Source of the DNA: Hyalella azteca
Lineage: Eukaryota; Arthropoda; Malacostraca; Amphipoda; Hyalellidae
DNA: 64,000 nt
Assembly: GCF_000764305.2 (NCBI RefSeq)
Contig: NW_025943988.1
Coordinates: forward strand, 930,001-994,000
Direction of reading: 5' to 3'
Shown here in pieces: positions 13,724 to 25,289 of the stretch. Position 1 is the first letter of the stretch; every line of letters begins with the position of its first letter. The notes below the pieces were generated by a model. It saw nothing but the letters and a program-made list of their open reading frames with translations, made no database searches and was not told where the DNA came from. The translations under genes were made by a program, and so were the position numbers.

Positions 13724-16700
13724 CTGGAAGCAAAATACGCTCGTAGAGTGCAAGTAAAAATTAATATTTTCAGTTTAGTGAGAGCCAAAAGTGGTTTTTG
13801 TACCACGCATTCTATTGGGAAACAGGAATTTCAAGTGAATTCAATATTCTACCCTTTTGCCATCAAATTTCGCCAAGTGGCAAAATTTTGTAGTGTTAAA
13901 CACAAATGCTTTTCTAACTTGATTAGCGGATTTTTAAAAGAGGTATACTTGGATAAGTTAGTTTTGCAACAGAAATATGAAGAAGCCTTTTCCTAGCATT
14001 TCTTTGAATAGCAGGAAAAAGCATTATTTCTAACATCTAACCGAACATTTATGTAGCAAAGGTAAGGTTATACTTCTTCTTATGCCACAATAAGGCCATG
14101 CTACTGTAATATATTATAATAAAAAATATTAGTAAAACCATCATCGAATAGTGTCTAATTGAGAACGGATTCATCAAGCTGAATCTCGGCTTCATCGAAC
14201 TAAAGCTTCAAGCTGAAAATTTAATTTTGCTGATCTACTAAGAAATACGAGTTGAAAATCAGAGCGAGATCCAATTTTACCTGTTTGGAGAGTCGGCGGG
14301 TCTAACTGGCGACTGCCCACAGGAATTGTTGACAGGCTTGGCTGGAGAACTGACAGGTGAGTTACCAGATGCAGGTTTGGCCGGAGATGCTGAGATTGGC
14401 TTAGAAGGACTCTGGCTGTTGCTGACGGGAGCCTTGGCAGAAGATGTGTTCGTTTGAGCAGCAGTAGGAGCGGCGGGAGCTTTTGCAGGTGATGATTGAT
14501 TCTCACTTGAGGCTGCGGCTGTTTTGGTGGGCGAAGAAGCAGCCTCTGCTGCAGAGGGCTTGGAGGACTCAGCAGCTTTTGCGGGAGATGCATTGGATTT
14601 GGAAGTATCTGTCGCTTTGGCTGGGGAAGCCGCAGGTGATGCAACTTTAGCAGGTGATGCAGCAGGAGATGCAACTTTGACAGAGGATGTTGATTTTACA
14701 GGACTTTTTTGTTCTTCTTTCTTATTTTCTCCGTCTTTCTTATTATCTTCATCTTTTTTATTATCACCCTCCTTTTTATTATCTTCGCCTTTCTTACTGT
14801 CTCCATCATTCTTTGCACTTTTATCATTGGAGTCATCACCATCTACTTTGTCATCAGATTTCTCTTCTTCTGTTTCCATCTTCTCTTCCGCGTCATTGCT
14901 GACCTTCTCTTCACTCTTCTCAGGGGTAACTTCATCCCCAGTTTCGTCCTCAGTGCTCTCATCTGCTTTCTTATTTTTGGGTGTTCTTCCTCTACGACCT
15001 ACATTAAAAATAATCAATACATGAAAAAACCTTCAACAAACCATTGCATAAATGTTTCGTAACAAGGAAAAAACTTCAAAATAATAGAAGATACTGAACA
15101 TCTTTTTGAGTTTTTGCATAACAGAGTATCTATGTTTGACACGGATTCCTAGGCTACTTGTGAACAAATTTGCTGGCTGCATTTAGACTTCAGCATTTGA
15201 CTTTTTTGTCTTCGTCGGGCAATGAAGAGAGTTATTATAAATTTGGTCTTGAAGACTAGGAAGCCGACAGTTTAAGGAGATGATATAGCAATGAGTTAAC
15301 CATGGGTTTGGCTTTAAAACCCCGAAAAACCCTTATTCTACGGTTTTCAAACCATGGGTTTGGCTTTAAAACCCCAAAAAACCCTTATTCTATGGTTTTC
15401 AATTAATGTTGACACCAAGAAAAAAAATTTTAAATGCACATATTGTTGGCATAGTTATGTGAAAATTGTTCTCTGAAATATTTATCAATATAAAATTTTT
15501 ATTAATCTTTGCTAGTCTGGTAATCGTAATTAAATAGCTTGAAAAAAAAAATACAAAATGTCTCAATTGTGAATGGATCTATGGGTAACCCAATTATTGA
15601 GAGAACCTCATGGGAATTAGGACACATAGTCTGAGGCACAGCTCTTGGGTGGACTATTAGGAAATAAAAAGGTTGCCTGTTTACAAGCAAGTATCTGATC
15701 TGAACTAAGAAGTGCCAAGAAAAAATAACTATAAGCCATTCAATATGAATAAAGAGAGATGAACGATTTGTACAATTAATGAATATAGGTAATGAATGGC
15801 TAATAATCAAATAGTTATCAATCAGAAAGTGAATCCATCATAATTATAATCAACAATCAAAAGTAAGGGTAGGTACTTATTTTGCATGGAGACATGGAAG
15901 GAAATATTTTTTTTAATAACTTAAAATGAGTTAATCAAAACTTTGGAACCAGAATACATTAATATTATAAATTCATGTATAGTAATAATTGTTTTTGAAT
16001 TTGAAACAAAATATTTTAGGTAAATAAAATATTTTATACTAAGAAAGGCACCCATTTAATTTTGAGCTTTGATCACAAAATAATTTTGAGCTTTGATCAT
16101 GGAATAATTTTGAGCTCTGATCCTAAAATAATTTTTAGCTCTAATCACAAAATAATTTTTAGCTCTTGTCACAAAATAATTTTTAGCTCGTCACAAAATA
16201 ATTTTGAGCTCTTATCACAAAATAATTTTGAGCTCTTGTCACAAAATAATTTTTAGCTCTTGTCACAAAATAATTTTGAGCTCTTATCACAAAATAATTT
16301 TGAGCTCTTGTCACAAAATAATTTTTAGCTCTTGTCACAAAATAATTTTGAGCTCTTATCACAAAATAATTTTGAGCTCTTGTCACAAAATAATTTTTAG
16401 CTCTTGTCACAAAATAATTTTTAGCTCTTATCACAAAATAATTTAGTGTTGATGACAAACCTGCAGCAGCTCCTCGCTGCCTCTTGGGTGGGGGAGGGGT
16501 GTAGACAATTCCTTTAGCAGCAGCTCGGGTGCGTCGTCGTGAGCCTCCTTCTTCCTCCACAGAGCTGTTGTCCAGACCCACCTCCTTCATCAGTGCTTCA
16601 GCCTCACTTGAAGCTCTGCACATAACAAGTGCTTTCAATTTAAACTGCAGTAAAATAAACGTGAGAACTGCAGTAAAATAACTGTGAGAACAATTCAACA

Positions 16701-17177
16701 AAAGCAGATAGTATAACACATACATAATGAAGCAATGGGTCACTTAGAAAGAAAAAACAAGCATTGAAAATATGATGACATATTTAGTGGTAGATGTTTT
16801 TTTGAATCATTTTATCCACTTTAAATTTCAAAAATACACAAAACCATCACACTAGCCAATGTTTTATGAATAAATACAACTGCAATGTATACATTTATAT
16901 ATCTAAACCATGATTTAACTTGTGGTCCTTCAAATCTTCCAGGATAGTCTTGGCTCCTGCATTAAAGCTGATATATATTCCTGTTTTAAATATGAAATAT
17001 ATTCCTGTCTTAAATATGAAATATATTCCTACCTTAAAACTGACATGTGTCTATGTCATAAATATGATATACCTATTGTCCTATCTTCAAACTTCTAATA
17101 AAACTAATGTGTACGCACCTGCCTCTCTTCTTGCGGCCCTTGGGAGTGGTTGGAGTGCCCTCAGATGATGTGTCCAT
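13549..17177 (-). CDS. AT-hook-like, Lys/Glu and Ala/Pro/Ser-rich nuclear protein (complete, 4 exons, 368 aa)
   Basis: CDS join, minus strand: 17119-17177, 16461-16615, 14281-14998, 13549-13723 (1,107 nt). All junctions are GT-AG and phases agree (2, 1, 2), so the model is strong although I do not recognise the family. The N-terminus carries KGRKKRGR (residues 13-20), a basic segment ending near residue 71, and RRGRTPK (73-79). These resemble AT-hook or H1-tail motifs that grip the DNA minor groove. Residues about 80-170 are highly charged (Glu/Lys/Asp). Residues about 170-310 are PAK/SPAK-type repeats like those of linker-histone tails or Nopp140-like proteins. The tail is Ala/Pro/Thr-rich. 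No membrane segment or enzyme motif is seen. A nuclear chromatin or nucleolar role is inferred from composition only. The start has A at -3 and G at +4, and an acceptor-like CACACAG just upstream suggests a non-coding 5' exon. Confidence 0.75.
14281..14998 (-). CDS. AT-hook-like protein, exon 3 (main low-complexity exon)
   Basis: The acceptor is TTTTTAATGTAG|GT, completing Gly72 before RRGRTPK. The donor is CCAAACAG|GTAAAA (phase 2). It encodes a Glu/Lys/Asp-rich half with short KKDEDNKK-type repeats, then repeated SPAK/ASPA units. The opposite strand also has an open frame, but it is a shadow made by the simple codon repeats. Confidence 0.8.
15299..15402. repeat. Tandem duplication, 2 x 52 bp
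   Basis: Two nearly identical 52-bp units starting ACCATGGGTTTGGC lie in intron 3 of the AT-hook-like gene. They differ at about two positions, so the duplication looks recent. Confidence 0.85.
16062..16445. repeat. Minisatellite, 23-24 bp unit, about 16 copies
   Basis: The unit is close to AGCTCTTGTCACAAAATAAT plus TTTT or TTTG. Copies alternate TTGTCACAA and TTATCACAA, a higher-order pattern. The array stops 15 bp from exon 2 of the minus-strand gene. Open frames through it on both strands are repeat translation, not genes. Confidence 0.9.
16461..16615 (-). CDS. AT-hook-like protein, exon 2
   Basis: The acceptor is TTATGTGCAG|A, which completes AGA (Arg20). The donor is GCTGCTGCAG|GTTTGT (phase 1). 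It encodes an acidic stretch, the basic GGSRRRTRAAAKG block and PPPPKRQR. The donor side runs straight into a 23-24-bp minisatellite. Confidence 0.75.
17119..17177 (-). CDS. AT-hook-like protein, coding exon 1
   Basis: ATG at 17175-17177, encoding 19 codons plus two bases of Arg20. The donor is GGCAG|GTGCGT (phase 2). It encodes the Ser/Thr-Pro start and the basic KGRKKRGR motif. Confidence 0.75.
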
Positions 17178-17555
17178 TTTCTGTGTGATTAAAATTCATC
17201 ATAAGATTGCATTACGAGACTTAAAGCAATTAAAATTGCATACAAATTAAAAATGCAAAAGAAAACAATGCAGCCAAATGGAGTATAGATGAAATTATCT
17301 AAAGAAAACCTTTTCCAGTTTCCTCTTAAACATGATGAAGAACACAGCACAAAAAATAATAAACACATTTCAAAATAACAAGTAATAGATATTCCAAACA
17401 AGATTGCATTAGGCTTAATAAAAAACAATATAATTGCATGAAGCCAATAAAATAATAAAAATTATCCATTGTCCATATAATTAACAGTAAATAGTGCTCT
17501 GACTCATTCAATAAGATTGACAGACTTTCTCAAAAAAAGCTTCAAACACACTCAA

Positions 17556-18186
17556 CTTTAGTTTTTTTTAGTTTTTTAACAAACCCCCCCACTTTTAGTT
17601 TTTAACAAAAACCCCCAAAACTCAAAAACTATTTGACATAGAAAAATTTTGTCAATGGGCGTTAAAGGCCTGATACTGAGGCTATGTAACACAATAGAAA
17701 TATAAGAAAATTATGCATATCTACTAGGTTAAAAAATGAAAAATGTGACCCACAAAAAAGAGCTATTATTTAAAGCCTGTCATAGAACCTCCTCCAATTT
17801 TTTCATTTTTTGGTAAAATAACTCCAGGTTTTGGTGCATTGTAGTAGAACTCTTCTAGTTAACTAAAAACTTAAAAGCAAAGAAAACTCCACTAAAATAG
17901 TTCTACTACAATGCACCAAAACCTGGAGTTATTTGGAGTTATTTTACCAAAAAATATAATTGATTTTACCACCCAGTCTAAGATACCCCAAGAGCTGGGG
18001 TAACAAAGACCATCACTTTTTTTGAAGTTACATCAAAACTATGAGAGACAAGAGCCAGCAATTTATGGTGAGTGAACCTAGAGTATAGACCTGTATTTTG
18101 CATGTTTCAATTCAAGCTTAATTTAGCTAGTAAAAAATGGCATCATTTATAAAAAAAAGTGGTCTATGTTACCCCATTTTACGGTA
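17556..18186. mobile_element. Partial copy of TA-flanked transposon family B (terminal CCGTAAAATGGGGTAAC)
   Basis: The right end reads GTTACCCCATTTTACGG followed by TA, the same terminal repeat as the fuller copy at 28,433-29,395. Internal stretches match that copy in inverted order, including the AACTCCAGGTTTTGGTGCAT arm at about 17,820 and its inverse at about 17,915. The left terminal repeat is missing or decayed. No ORF is seen; non-autonomous. Confidence 0.7.
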
Positions 18187-18289
18187 CATGTATTTATTAG
18201 GACCTAACGATAATGTTTTCCTCATGAAAATTGTTTGAATTTTGCCATCGTTTGTTTTTGCCATATTTATATGACAATATGGGCTGAAA

Positions 18290-18983
18290 TTCACAGTGAT
18301 CAAGTAATTTCTTCCAAGCAACTGAACAGATTCAAACGAAATTTTGAATTTACAGTCCTAACTACCGAACGGTGATGTTTAGCGTGAAAATTTTTTCAAT
18401 TGTGCCTTTGTGCGCAAGTTTTTTTTTTTTATTTTACCTTCAATCATGATTTAAACAGCAATACGTGCCTAAATTCGCAGTAATCTAGAAATTTTTTCCA
18501 ACTACTCAACAGATTTAAACGAAACTTAGTATTTAAATACCTAACCTCAGCAACAGTGATGTTTACAATTCTTTCATTTTGCCTTTGTTTGCCAGTCATA
18601 TGGCTATATACTCTTGGTTTAACCGGCCAGTAGAAAAGCTGGTTGTTCCTCCTAAGCTCCTCTATCTGTATAACTCGCGAACGAAAGCAAAATAGAAAAA
18701 TTGTCACAAGCTAAACATCACCGTTGAGAGGTTATGTTTTTATATACAAAGTTTTGTTGAAATCAGTTCTGTAGTTTAGAAGAAATTTCTTGATCGCTGC
18801 GAATTTAAGTGACAAATTACCCGGCGATACGGGCCAAATATAAGGAAGTGTGGAATAAAGAACGACGGTGAAATTTTAAAAAACTCACAAATGAAGGTAA
18901 AATAAAAAAAAATTATAAGCTTAAAAATCACCGTTTGGTAGTTAGGAATGTATATTCTAAATTTAGTTCAAATCTGTTAAATA
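18290..18983. repeat. Degenerate repeat family (unit about 170 bp), both orientations
   Basis: Several diverged units share phrases such as AACAGATTCAAACGAAA, GGTGATGTTTA and CGCGAACGAAAG, some inverted. Related units lie at 19,891-20,000 and 23,030-23,380. The unit at about 18,920-19,920 is interrupted by the transposon at 18,984-19,888. Confidence 0.6.
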
Positions 18984-19888
18984 GGGTAAACGCAGTATAT
19001 TCTGACGTCATTAGCAATTCTGACACTTCTCGACTTTATTTAAGCTTTTTCTTAGTTCCATGCATTTGTTGATTGAAATAGTGACGTCATACTTTTGCGC
19101 ACCATACTATTGCCAAAACACTAGGTCTGGGCCGTCTGGCAGGAAAATGTTGGTATCCAAAGAGAAACAGTGCGCGTCACCCGACAAGAACATCAAAAAA
19201 TGTGTCAAAGTTGATAGTTGACCCTGCTCTACCAAATAGTAATAAACTGTTTGTGTAGAAAGAATATTATGGTTTGAGACTTTTAAATGTCTGTGAATAT
19301 CCTTCAGGTATACTTGTACTTGCTGATTTCAAGTGGTAAAAAAATTAATGGATGATTAAGTTAAGAGAGGATTTTAGACACACAAAAACTAATTCCAACA
19401 CAGCTTGAAATTAGACACACACAGCTTGTTCCAAGCTGTGTGCAAAAATTAAAATTTTCTCAACTAAAAGCTTAATAGCTCTTAATTAAAAGCCCAATTA
19501 AGTAGTGTTCAATATTCAATAGTGTTCAAATTCCAAGCTGTGTCATATTCCAATACAGCTCACCCACCGATCGGAATTCAAACACAGGAGTGTCAGTATT
19601 ATGAATTAGTAGTTTGAAGCGCAGCCAGCATTAGTTTCACAAATTGCCAAATTTAGTCACACTGACTCACACACAGTGTCGGAATATATGGATTTGGTAG
19701 GTTTGCATTCTAAAGGCTTTTAAATAAATATGGCAACATTTTGTGATGTTTCATTGTTTCTGGCATGTAGTGCAGTGTTTTGAGAGTGATGTAAAGCAAA
19801 CAGAACTCAAGTTGCGCGTACGGTGTATTTTTATAGCCATTCATTTTTTGCTACTTCCTCAAAGTGTTGGAATATACCGCGTTTACCC
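18984..19888. mobile_element. TA-flanked non-autonomous transposon family A, copy 1 (905 bp)
   Basis: Terminal inverted repeats begin GGGTAAACGCAGTATATTC (left) and GGGTAAACGCGGTATATTCC (right, inverted). A TA dinucleotide flanks each end, as for a Tc1/mariner-type target-site duplication. Internal sequence is shared with copies at 26,038 and 29,485. No transposase frame is present. Removing it restores a continuous copy of the surrounding repeat (CTGTTAAA-TA-GTTTGG). Confidence 0.85.
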
Positions 19889-20289
19889 TAGTTTGGACAA
19901 ATTCTTTCATCACTGTGAATTTTGGCCTGTTTTGCAATATATGCGTAACTCACGAATGAATGGGAAATTAAAAAAAATACAAGCTAAACATCAGTGATTT
20001 ACATCAGTACATCACCATTAAGTTCTGATGAATACGTGTTCAGTTTCATAGACCTGCATTCTTTAGTTTGGGACCACTATGCAGAGGGTGGATGCAGCGT
20101 CGCCAATATATGGATTTTCAAGCCCAAAGCGTCGCCGGCCATTTTAAAGATGCGTTGCCAGGTAATTTTTAATGAAAAGCCATTTACGCTGAGTAATGAC
20201 GAACTATTTACAAGCCACGAACTTAGTTACAAGGTTGCATGCACATGTTACCCCAAATAACTAATTTTACCCTAAAAACAGTCCGATTG

Positions 20290-20690
20290 TACAGCAAGTG
20301 TCAACTGAACATGTAATAAAGCAGTCTGACTGTCTGACCGCTCTAATGTGACCGAAACTACGCAATCGAAAAAACGTTGTTTACATTTTATGCGGGAACG
20401 CATCGCAACTGGTTTCCGGACAAGCTTCGCTGCATCGTATTCCATCCAACGCACCGGAAACCTTACTTTTTTTCTAAATAGTTGGCCAAAGACTGAGAAA
20501 TATGTTAAATGCAAGAATTTCAATCTAAATGTGTCGGCAAGATCTTCTGAAGGCGAAAATTTGGCTACTGAAGTGTCGCCAAAGATCTTGCAATATTCAT
20601 CCACTCTCTGCACAGTGGGTTTGGGAGATATTACTTGATAATTAAAATTGGAAATTGGTTGTGAGACCGGCCATATATTTGCCAGCAACG
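20290..20690 (-). repeat. Dispersed sequence with coding-like remnant
   Basis: A minus-strand frame contains segments such as [18 protein letters not shown]. The same stretch recurs at 26,549-26,740 ([18 protein letters not shown]), and a weaker relative occurs at 34,128-34,230. I do not recognise the protein. Three copies inside or beside TEs suggest transposon-derived or captured sequence, not a host gene. Confidence 0.5.
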
Positions 20691-20699
20691 TCCTAGGTT

Positions 20700-23029
20700 T
20701 CTAGAGCCGAAACAGTTAAAACGGCTGAAAAACATTGGTTAACTAAATGAGGATCTATTTGTGAAACACACATTTGTGTTTAACCTTTATCTTTCAAATT
20801 GCAGCATACTAAATTTCAAGAAAGAGGCGTATGTCTGTGGGGGGCGCTAGAAATTCACTAGGGAGCCAAAGGGGGCGCCAGCCTGAAAAAGTTTGGGAAC
20901 CACTGAGTCACTGACAGTACTGACTTAGAGGCTTACTAAGGTCACACTCAACCATGAACCAATAAGAACCATCCACAATAAATCCATGATCTCAGACAAT
21001 ATGGTCCACCTAAAACAATTCTAGTATTTTACAGACATAAGTAGGCATAGTAATAGAAGCAACCTAAACAATCATATCCATGTTATTGCATCGTTCACCT
21101 AAAACTGCTGTGAAAAATAGCCGACAACGCTAAATGTGGGGACAATTTTTTCACTTGAACTGTAATGAATGGCGTTGAATGTGAATGTTGATTAAAACAC
21201 GAGCGAGATATTTCACTCCTTTTAATTCCGGAAAATTTTAAAAATCTGTTAAAAGCACCATACTTCTATACTGTCTGACAGAGTCAGAGACTATCTTGAA
21301 GTAAATCCGCTCTTATTTACTCAAACGGCGAGTTCTCAAAGCAGGAGTGCCAATTTTTGGCGTTCAACGTGTTAGAGAATCGGAAGGGTTGACAAACCTG
21401 AAAAGATCGACCAAGCATCCAACGGAATTACGTAGATATGCGGTCATTTGCAAATACACTCAACTGATTAGCATAACTAACCGTGCCCCGTGTTATGATT
21501 ATTTATAGATAAAAGCGTATATATAATAAAATAAGGTTGTTGCTGCTATTCTATATACAACTTGGCAACAACGAATACAAGATACGATGCATCGTACGTC
21601 AGGCAGGCAGTAAGGGTGCTAGCGCGCGAATTTAAAGAACACGCGTATAATTTCAAATAAACAGCACAGCATTAATTGCATAAAATCAAGATTTGTAGCT
21701 AATTTATATCTTCAAGAAGTCATTTAAACAAAAATTTTAATACAAAATTGCTCAATTCTCTGCAAATCACAAGGGAACAACAGTGAATCAATGTAACCTT
21801 TAGTTGCACTACCAACGCCATTTTGATGAACGTTGCAGAAAACGCTAGTAGATCGTTAGAAAATGGTTTTTATGGTGTACATAAATCAAAAATTCACTTT
21901 CATTAGCTAAAAGAATCAAATTTATATTCTAATCGAATCTTAAAAATAACATAGTATTGACATGAGTCAACTTTGAGTTTGAAGGTTGAAACACTTGCGA
22001 CGTACGAAGGAACACACAAATACACGAGAATGCCGGTATTCGTTGCTTATTTTTCAAACTGCGCAAATTACCTGCGGTGATTCTTCAACACTATTCTCTA
22101 AAGCACTGCTAGCACCATTTTCAGCCATTATACTTCAAAAATACCAATTTGAATCACAAAATTTCGACCCGATTCAGAAGAAGCGGCGTCCTTGCGTCGG
22201 AATGGAGTTTGGATGGCGGGAGCCGCTTTTACCCAAACTCTGAAAAGACAAAATAAAATTAAACATGGACCATTCACGGTATAGTATTGGTTATCGGAAA
22301 ATATTAGATTAAGAGAAGAAAATACTTAAATAAGAGAGAATAAATAATGATTTTCATGTTAAAACTGATTTTTTACTGAGATAAATAACACTTCCAGTGC
22401 AATCCTGTTTCAACTTCATCTATGAACAGTCCCCTTTTCCCTATCCTTCCTCCCCCTTTTACGAAATCCTCCCACTCTAACTACTTCTCACTATGGCGTA
22501 CATCGTATACGGTCAAGTAAGGTGTGCGAATAGTCGACCCCTGACTTCAGTTTCCACAAATGATGGGCAGTAATATGATTAATGAAAATGTAATAATACT
22601 TTGTAGGCCAAGATTCATCTCAAATTTTATTACATCAAACATTTCCTATAGGTAATAGATGGATGAAGACATGGAGAAATATATATTTAGACTTAAAATG
22701 CCTAGCACCATATCGAACCCGGCGCAAGTCTAGTACATATTTCTAACTATCGACAGTTTGGAAAAGATCAGGTAGAATGGCCTGTTTGTAGATCTCATAT
22801 GTACAAGTTGCGAAAAGTACAGCAGGAATCGGCGACAGCCCACATCAGGTTTATTCTTCAGCGCCGACTTCACTATTAGCTATGCAGTGCTACATTCATT
22901 GAATATCAGATTGGACATATTTAATTTCAATTACGTTTATTTTTATATAAACTTGGATCGATAACGTTGTTACTCACACAACTGATACAACTGCCTACCT
23001 TATAAATTACACTATAGAAATTACACCTC
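20700..23029. other. Intergenic, no gene recognised
   Basis: No conserved protein fragment, RNA gene or clear repeat was seen. Short ORFs here lack support. Confidence 0.5.
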
Positions 23030-23980
23030 AGAAACTTGTGCGGCCGGTCTCCAATTTTGCGTGAGCCTGAAAAATCTCGAAAACTGGAGGACGCAGCTCA
23101 ATGAAACATCGCATACCAGTTAAATAGAACCTAGTGGTGATGTATAGGTCGTGGCCATTCTTTCCGATATCGCATTCTTTTTATCATATATACGGCAATG
23201 CAATACGTGCCAAAATTCGTCACAAGTCTAATATCTACGCTCCTAAAGTACATATTTAAACGAAGCTGTGCATATTCATTCCTACCCAGCTAACATATAT
23301 GTCATCAAACTTTTTTCGATTTCGCCTTCGTTCGCGAGTTATATGGTTATACGGAGAAACGACCGGCATTTCTGTACCGAATCGACACTTCTCCATTCTC
23401 CAAACTCGCCCACGGACTCAAACGCGAAACCTAACTTTATGCTCAATCTAAAAACTCATAAGTCCTTCAATACTGGACTGATTACCTTAAATTTTGGAGT
23501 ATAAGTAAGTATTATCATTACGCCGCGGCAGGAATTATTAAAGATTTTTACATTACATCGTTTTAAATTAAAATAAAAAACGCATTTTTGAAGTTACCTA
23601 ACAACTCATAAGGTCTATAATGCTGAACCGATTTGCTTGAATTTTGGAATATTAGTAAATATAATCAGTACACTGCGGTAGGAACTATTCCACATTCTTA
23701 CACTGCTTCGTTTTAAATTAATCTGAAATAACGCATTTTAAAGCAACTTAACAACTCATAGGTCATTGAAGGATTTACGAGTTGTTAGGTTTCTTAAAAA
23801 CGCGTTTTTTCGTTTCAATTGAAAACGAAGTATTGTAAAGCCTGTAATAATTCCTACCGCAGCGTATTGATTATATCTACTTAAATTCTGAAATTCGAGC
23901 AAATCCGTTCGGTATTGAAGGACTTATGCGTTGTTAAGCTGAGCGTAAAGTTAGGTTTTACCGCAGGCGGGTTCAAAGTG
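23030..23980. repeat. Cluster of diverged repeats with direct and inverted units
   Basis: At 23,030-23,380 there is a unit related to the 18.3-kb family. At 23,400-23,960 there are three units of about 160 bp sharing TAACAACTCATAAG, a GGTAGGAATTATT-like stretch and CGTTTTAAATTAA. The third is inverted relative to the first two. No coding potential. Confidence 0.65.
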
Positions 23981-24060
23981 TCGATTCGGTGAATTACCGA
24001 ATGCATTCTGCAGCTTATAATAATAGCGGTTTCAGCGTTTATTAGGCCTGTTGCAGATTC

Positions 24061-24262
24061 TTAACAGCGCAGAACATTCACAGCATTTGCGGTCTCGAAC
24101 TCGCAACTCGCTGCTGTAATTCTGCTGTGCTTAATTAACCGCCCGGCCTCCTCGCCGATTCTGACCAGAAACTGGCGGCTGGCGCACAGAGCTGGGATGG
24201 AACCAGCGCCTCTGAGCGTCAATCTTGGTACTCTGAACTGTGAACACTGGGCCACCCTGCCC
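24061..24262 (-). repeat. SINE-like element with two tRNA-like promoter modules
   Basis: On the minus strand, GGTGGCCCAGTG (box A-like) is followed by GGTTCCATCCC (box B-like). Then a second pair, GGCCGGGCGGTTAA and GAGTTCGAGACC, follows. This is the layout of a dimeric tRNA-derived SINE. No full cloverleaf could be drawn, so it is not called a tRNA gene. Confidence 0.5.
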
Positions 24263-25262
24263 CATGACCCATGTTCAATTATTTTTGAGGTCCACTTTTA
24301 CAGAGCATTTAATTCTGCATGTCCTGACGGAGGATGGTCCAAGACGATGTTACATGTGAGATTTCAATAGTTTGCATTTATTTAATTTGTGGAGTTCATA
24401 TATATATGTTATATAATTTGGTAGTTCAATGATTTATTTGTGAGCTCTAAATTTTCCAGTGCAAGCGTTTAAATGGCGTTTTCATAGCCAGTTATTCGAC
24501 AGGAGCTCTTCTTTTTAATCGAAATAGATTTTCACAATGACGAAAATTGAACATTAAAAGCGTCGATAATTAATTCGATGGTGAACTTTGGTGGAGCTTA
24601 ATTTGAGTAAAATCGGGAAATAATTATTATAAAACAGTTTTCTGTCTCTGACGACTGACTAATTACTATACTGAGATCTTTTGGCGAGTTCGCAGGCGGG
24701 TCCGGGGAAGTGTCGATTCAGTAGGAGAGAGTTTAACTTGTTGCGAACACCGGTATTACTAACTGGGATCGGATTTAACTCGTCTCTAAAAATATGTTTG
24801 TTTCAACATACATGAACTTTGAAGCCTCTAAAATCTAAACTCATGAGTCGTTGTAATGTTTTCCCTCACTGCCTATATAATTATATGACAATCGTGTATG
24901 CTTATATATCCATCAGGTAACTTTAGAACACGTAGGCTATACTAAAAAGTTACATTATAAATCTTATGTTATTTTTACCTTTTTTAATAAGTTTGAAGAT
25001 TTTATTGGAAGGTTTTACTGTGTTCCTGGATTCAGTCCAAGAGTATGCCTTTTTTGTTGTATTATCTGTCCTTTAAGTCGTGCCTACAAAGTAGTCCTCA
25101 AGGTGCGGAAGTGCTAGAAACTTCGAAACTTATTGAGAACCGATTCAGATTTCAGTCCTACTTTTGGCATTGCGATTCTTGAAGCGTGTAAGCTAAGTTA
25201 TCGTGCGAACTGTCTGCGCTTATTTTGAAAATAAAAATCAGCCCCAATTTTAACATTTTGCA

Positions 25263-25289
25263 ATGGCAGCCACCAGACGACTGCAGAAA
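25263..25289 (+). CDS. UBE2L3: UBE2L3 coding exon 1 (27 nt)
   Basis: ATG at 25263 encodes MAATRRLQK, then the donor CAGAAA|GTAAGA in phase 0. It was found by looking upstream for the missing N-terminus of exon 2. The translation matches the conserved E2L start and makes the total exactly 154 residues. Confidence 0.92.

Noticed and set aside
14524..15024. 166-codon plus-strand frame opposite exon 3
   Set aside because: It is the complement of Lys/Glu/Ala-rich codons, giving Ser/Leu/Phe runs. The minus strand has the matching splice phases.
16183..16743. 186-codon minus-strand frame
   Set aside because: Its middle is genuine exon 2 of the AT-hook-like gene, but the C-terminal YFVTRAKN repeats are minisatellite read-through after the donor, and the N-terminal part is intron.
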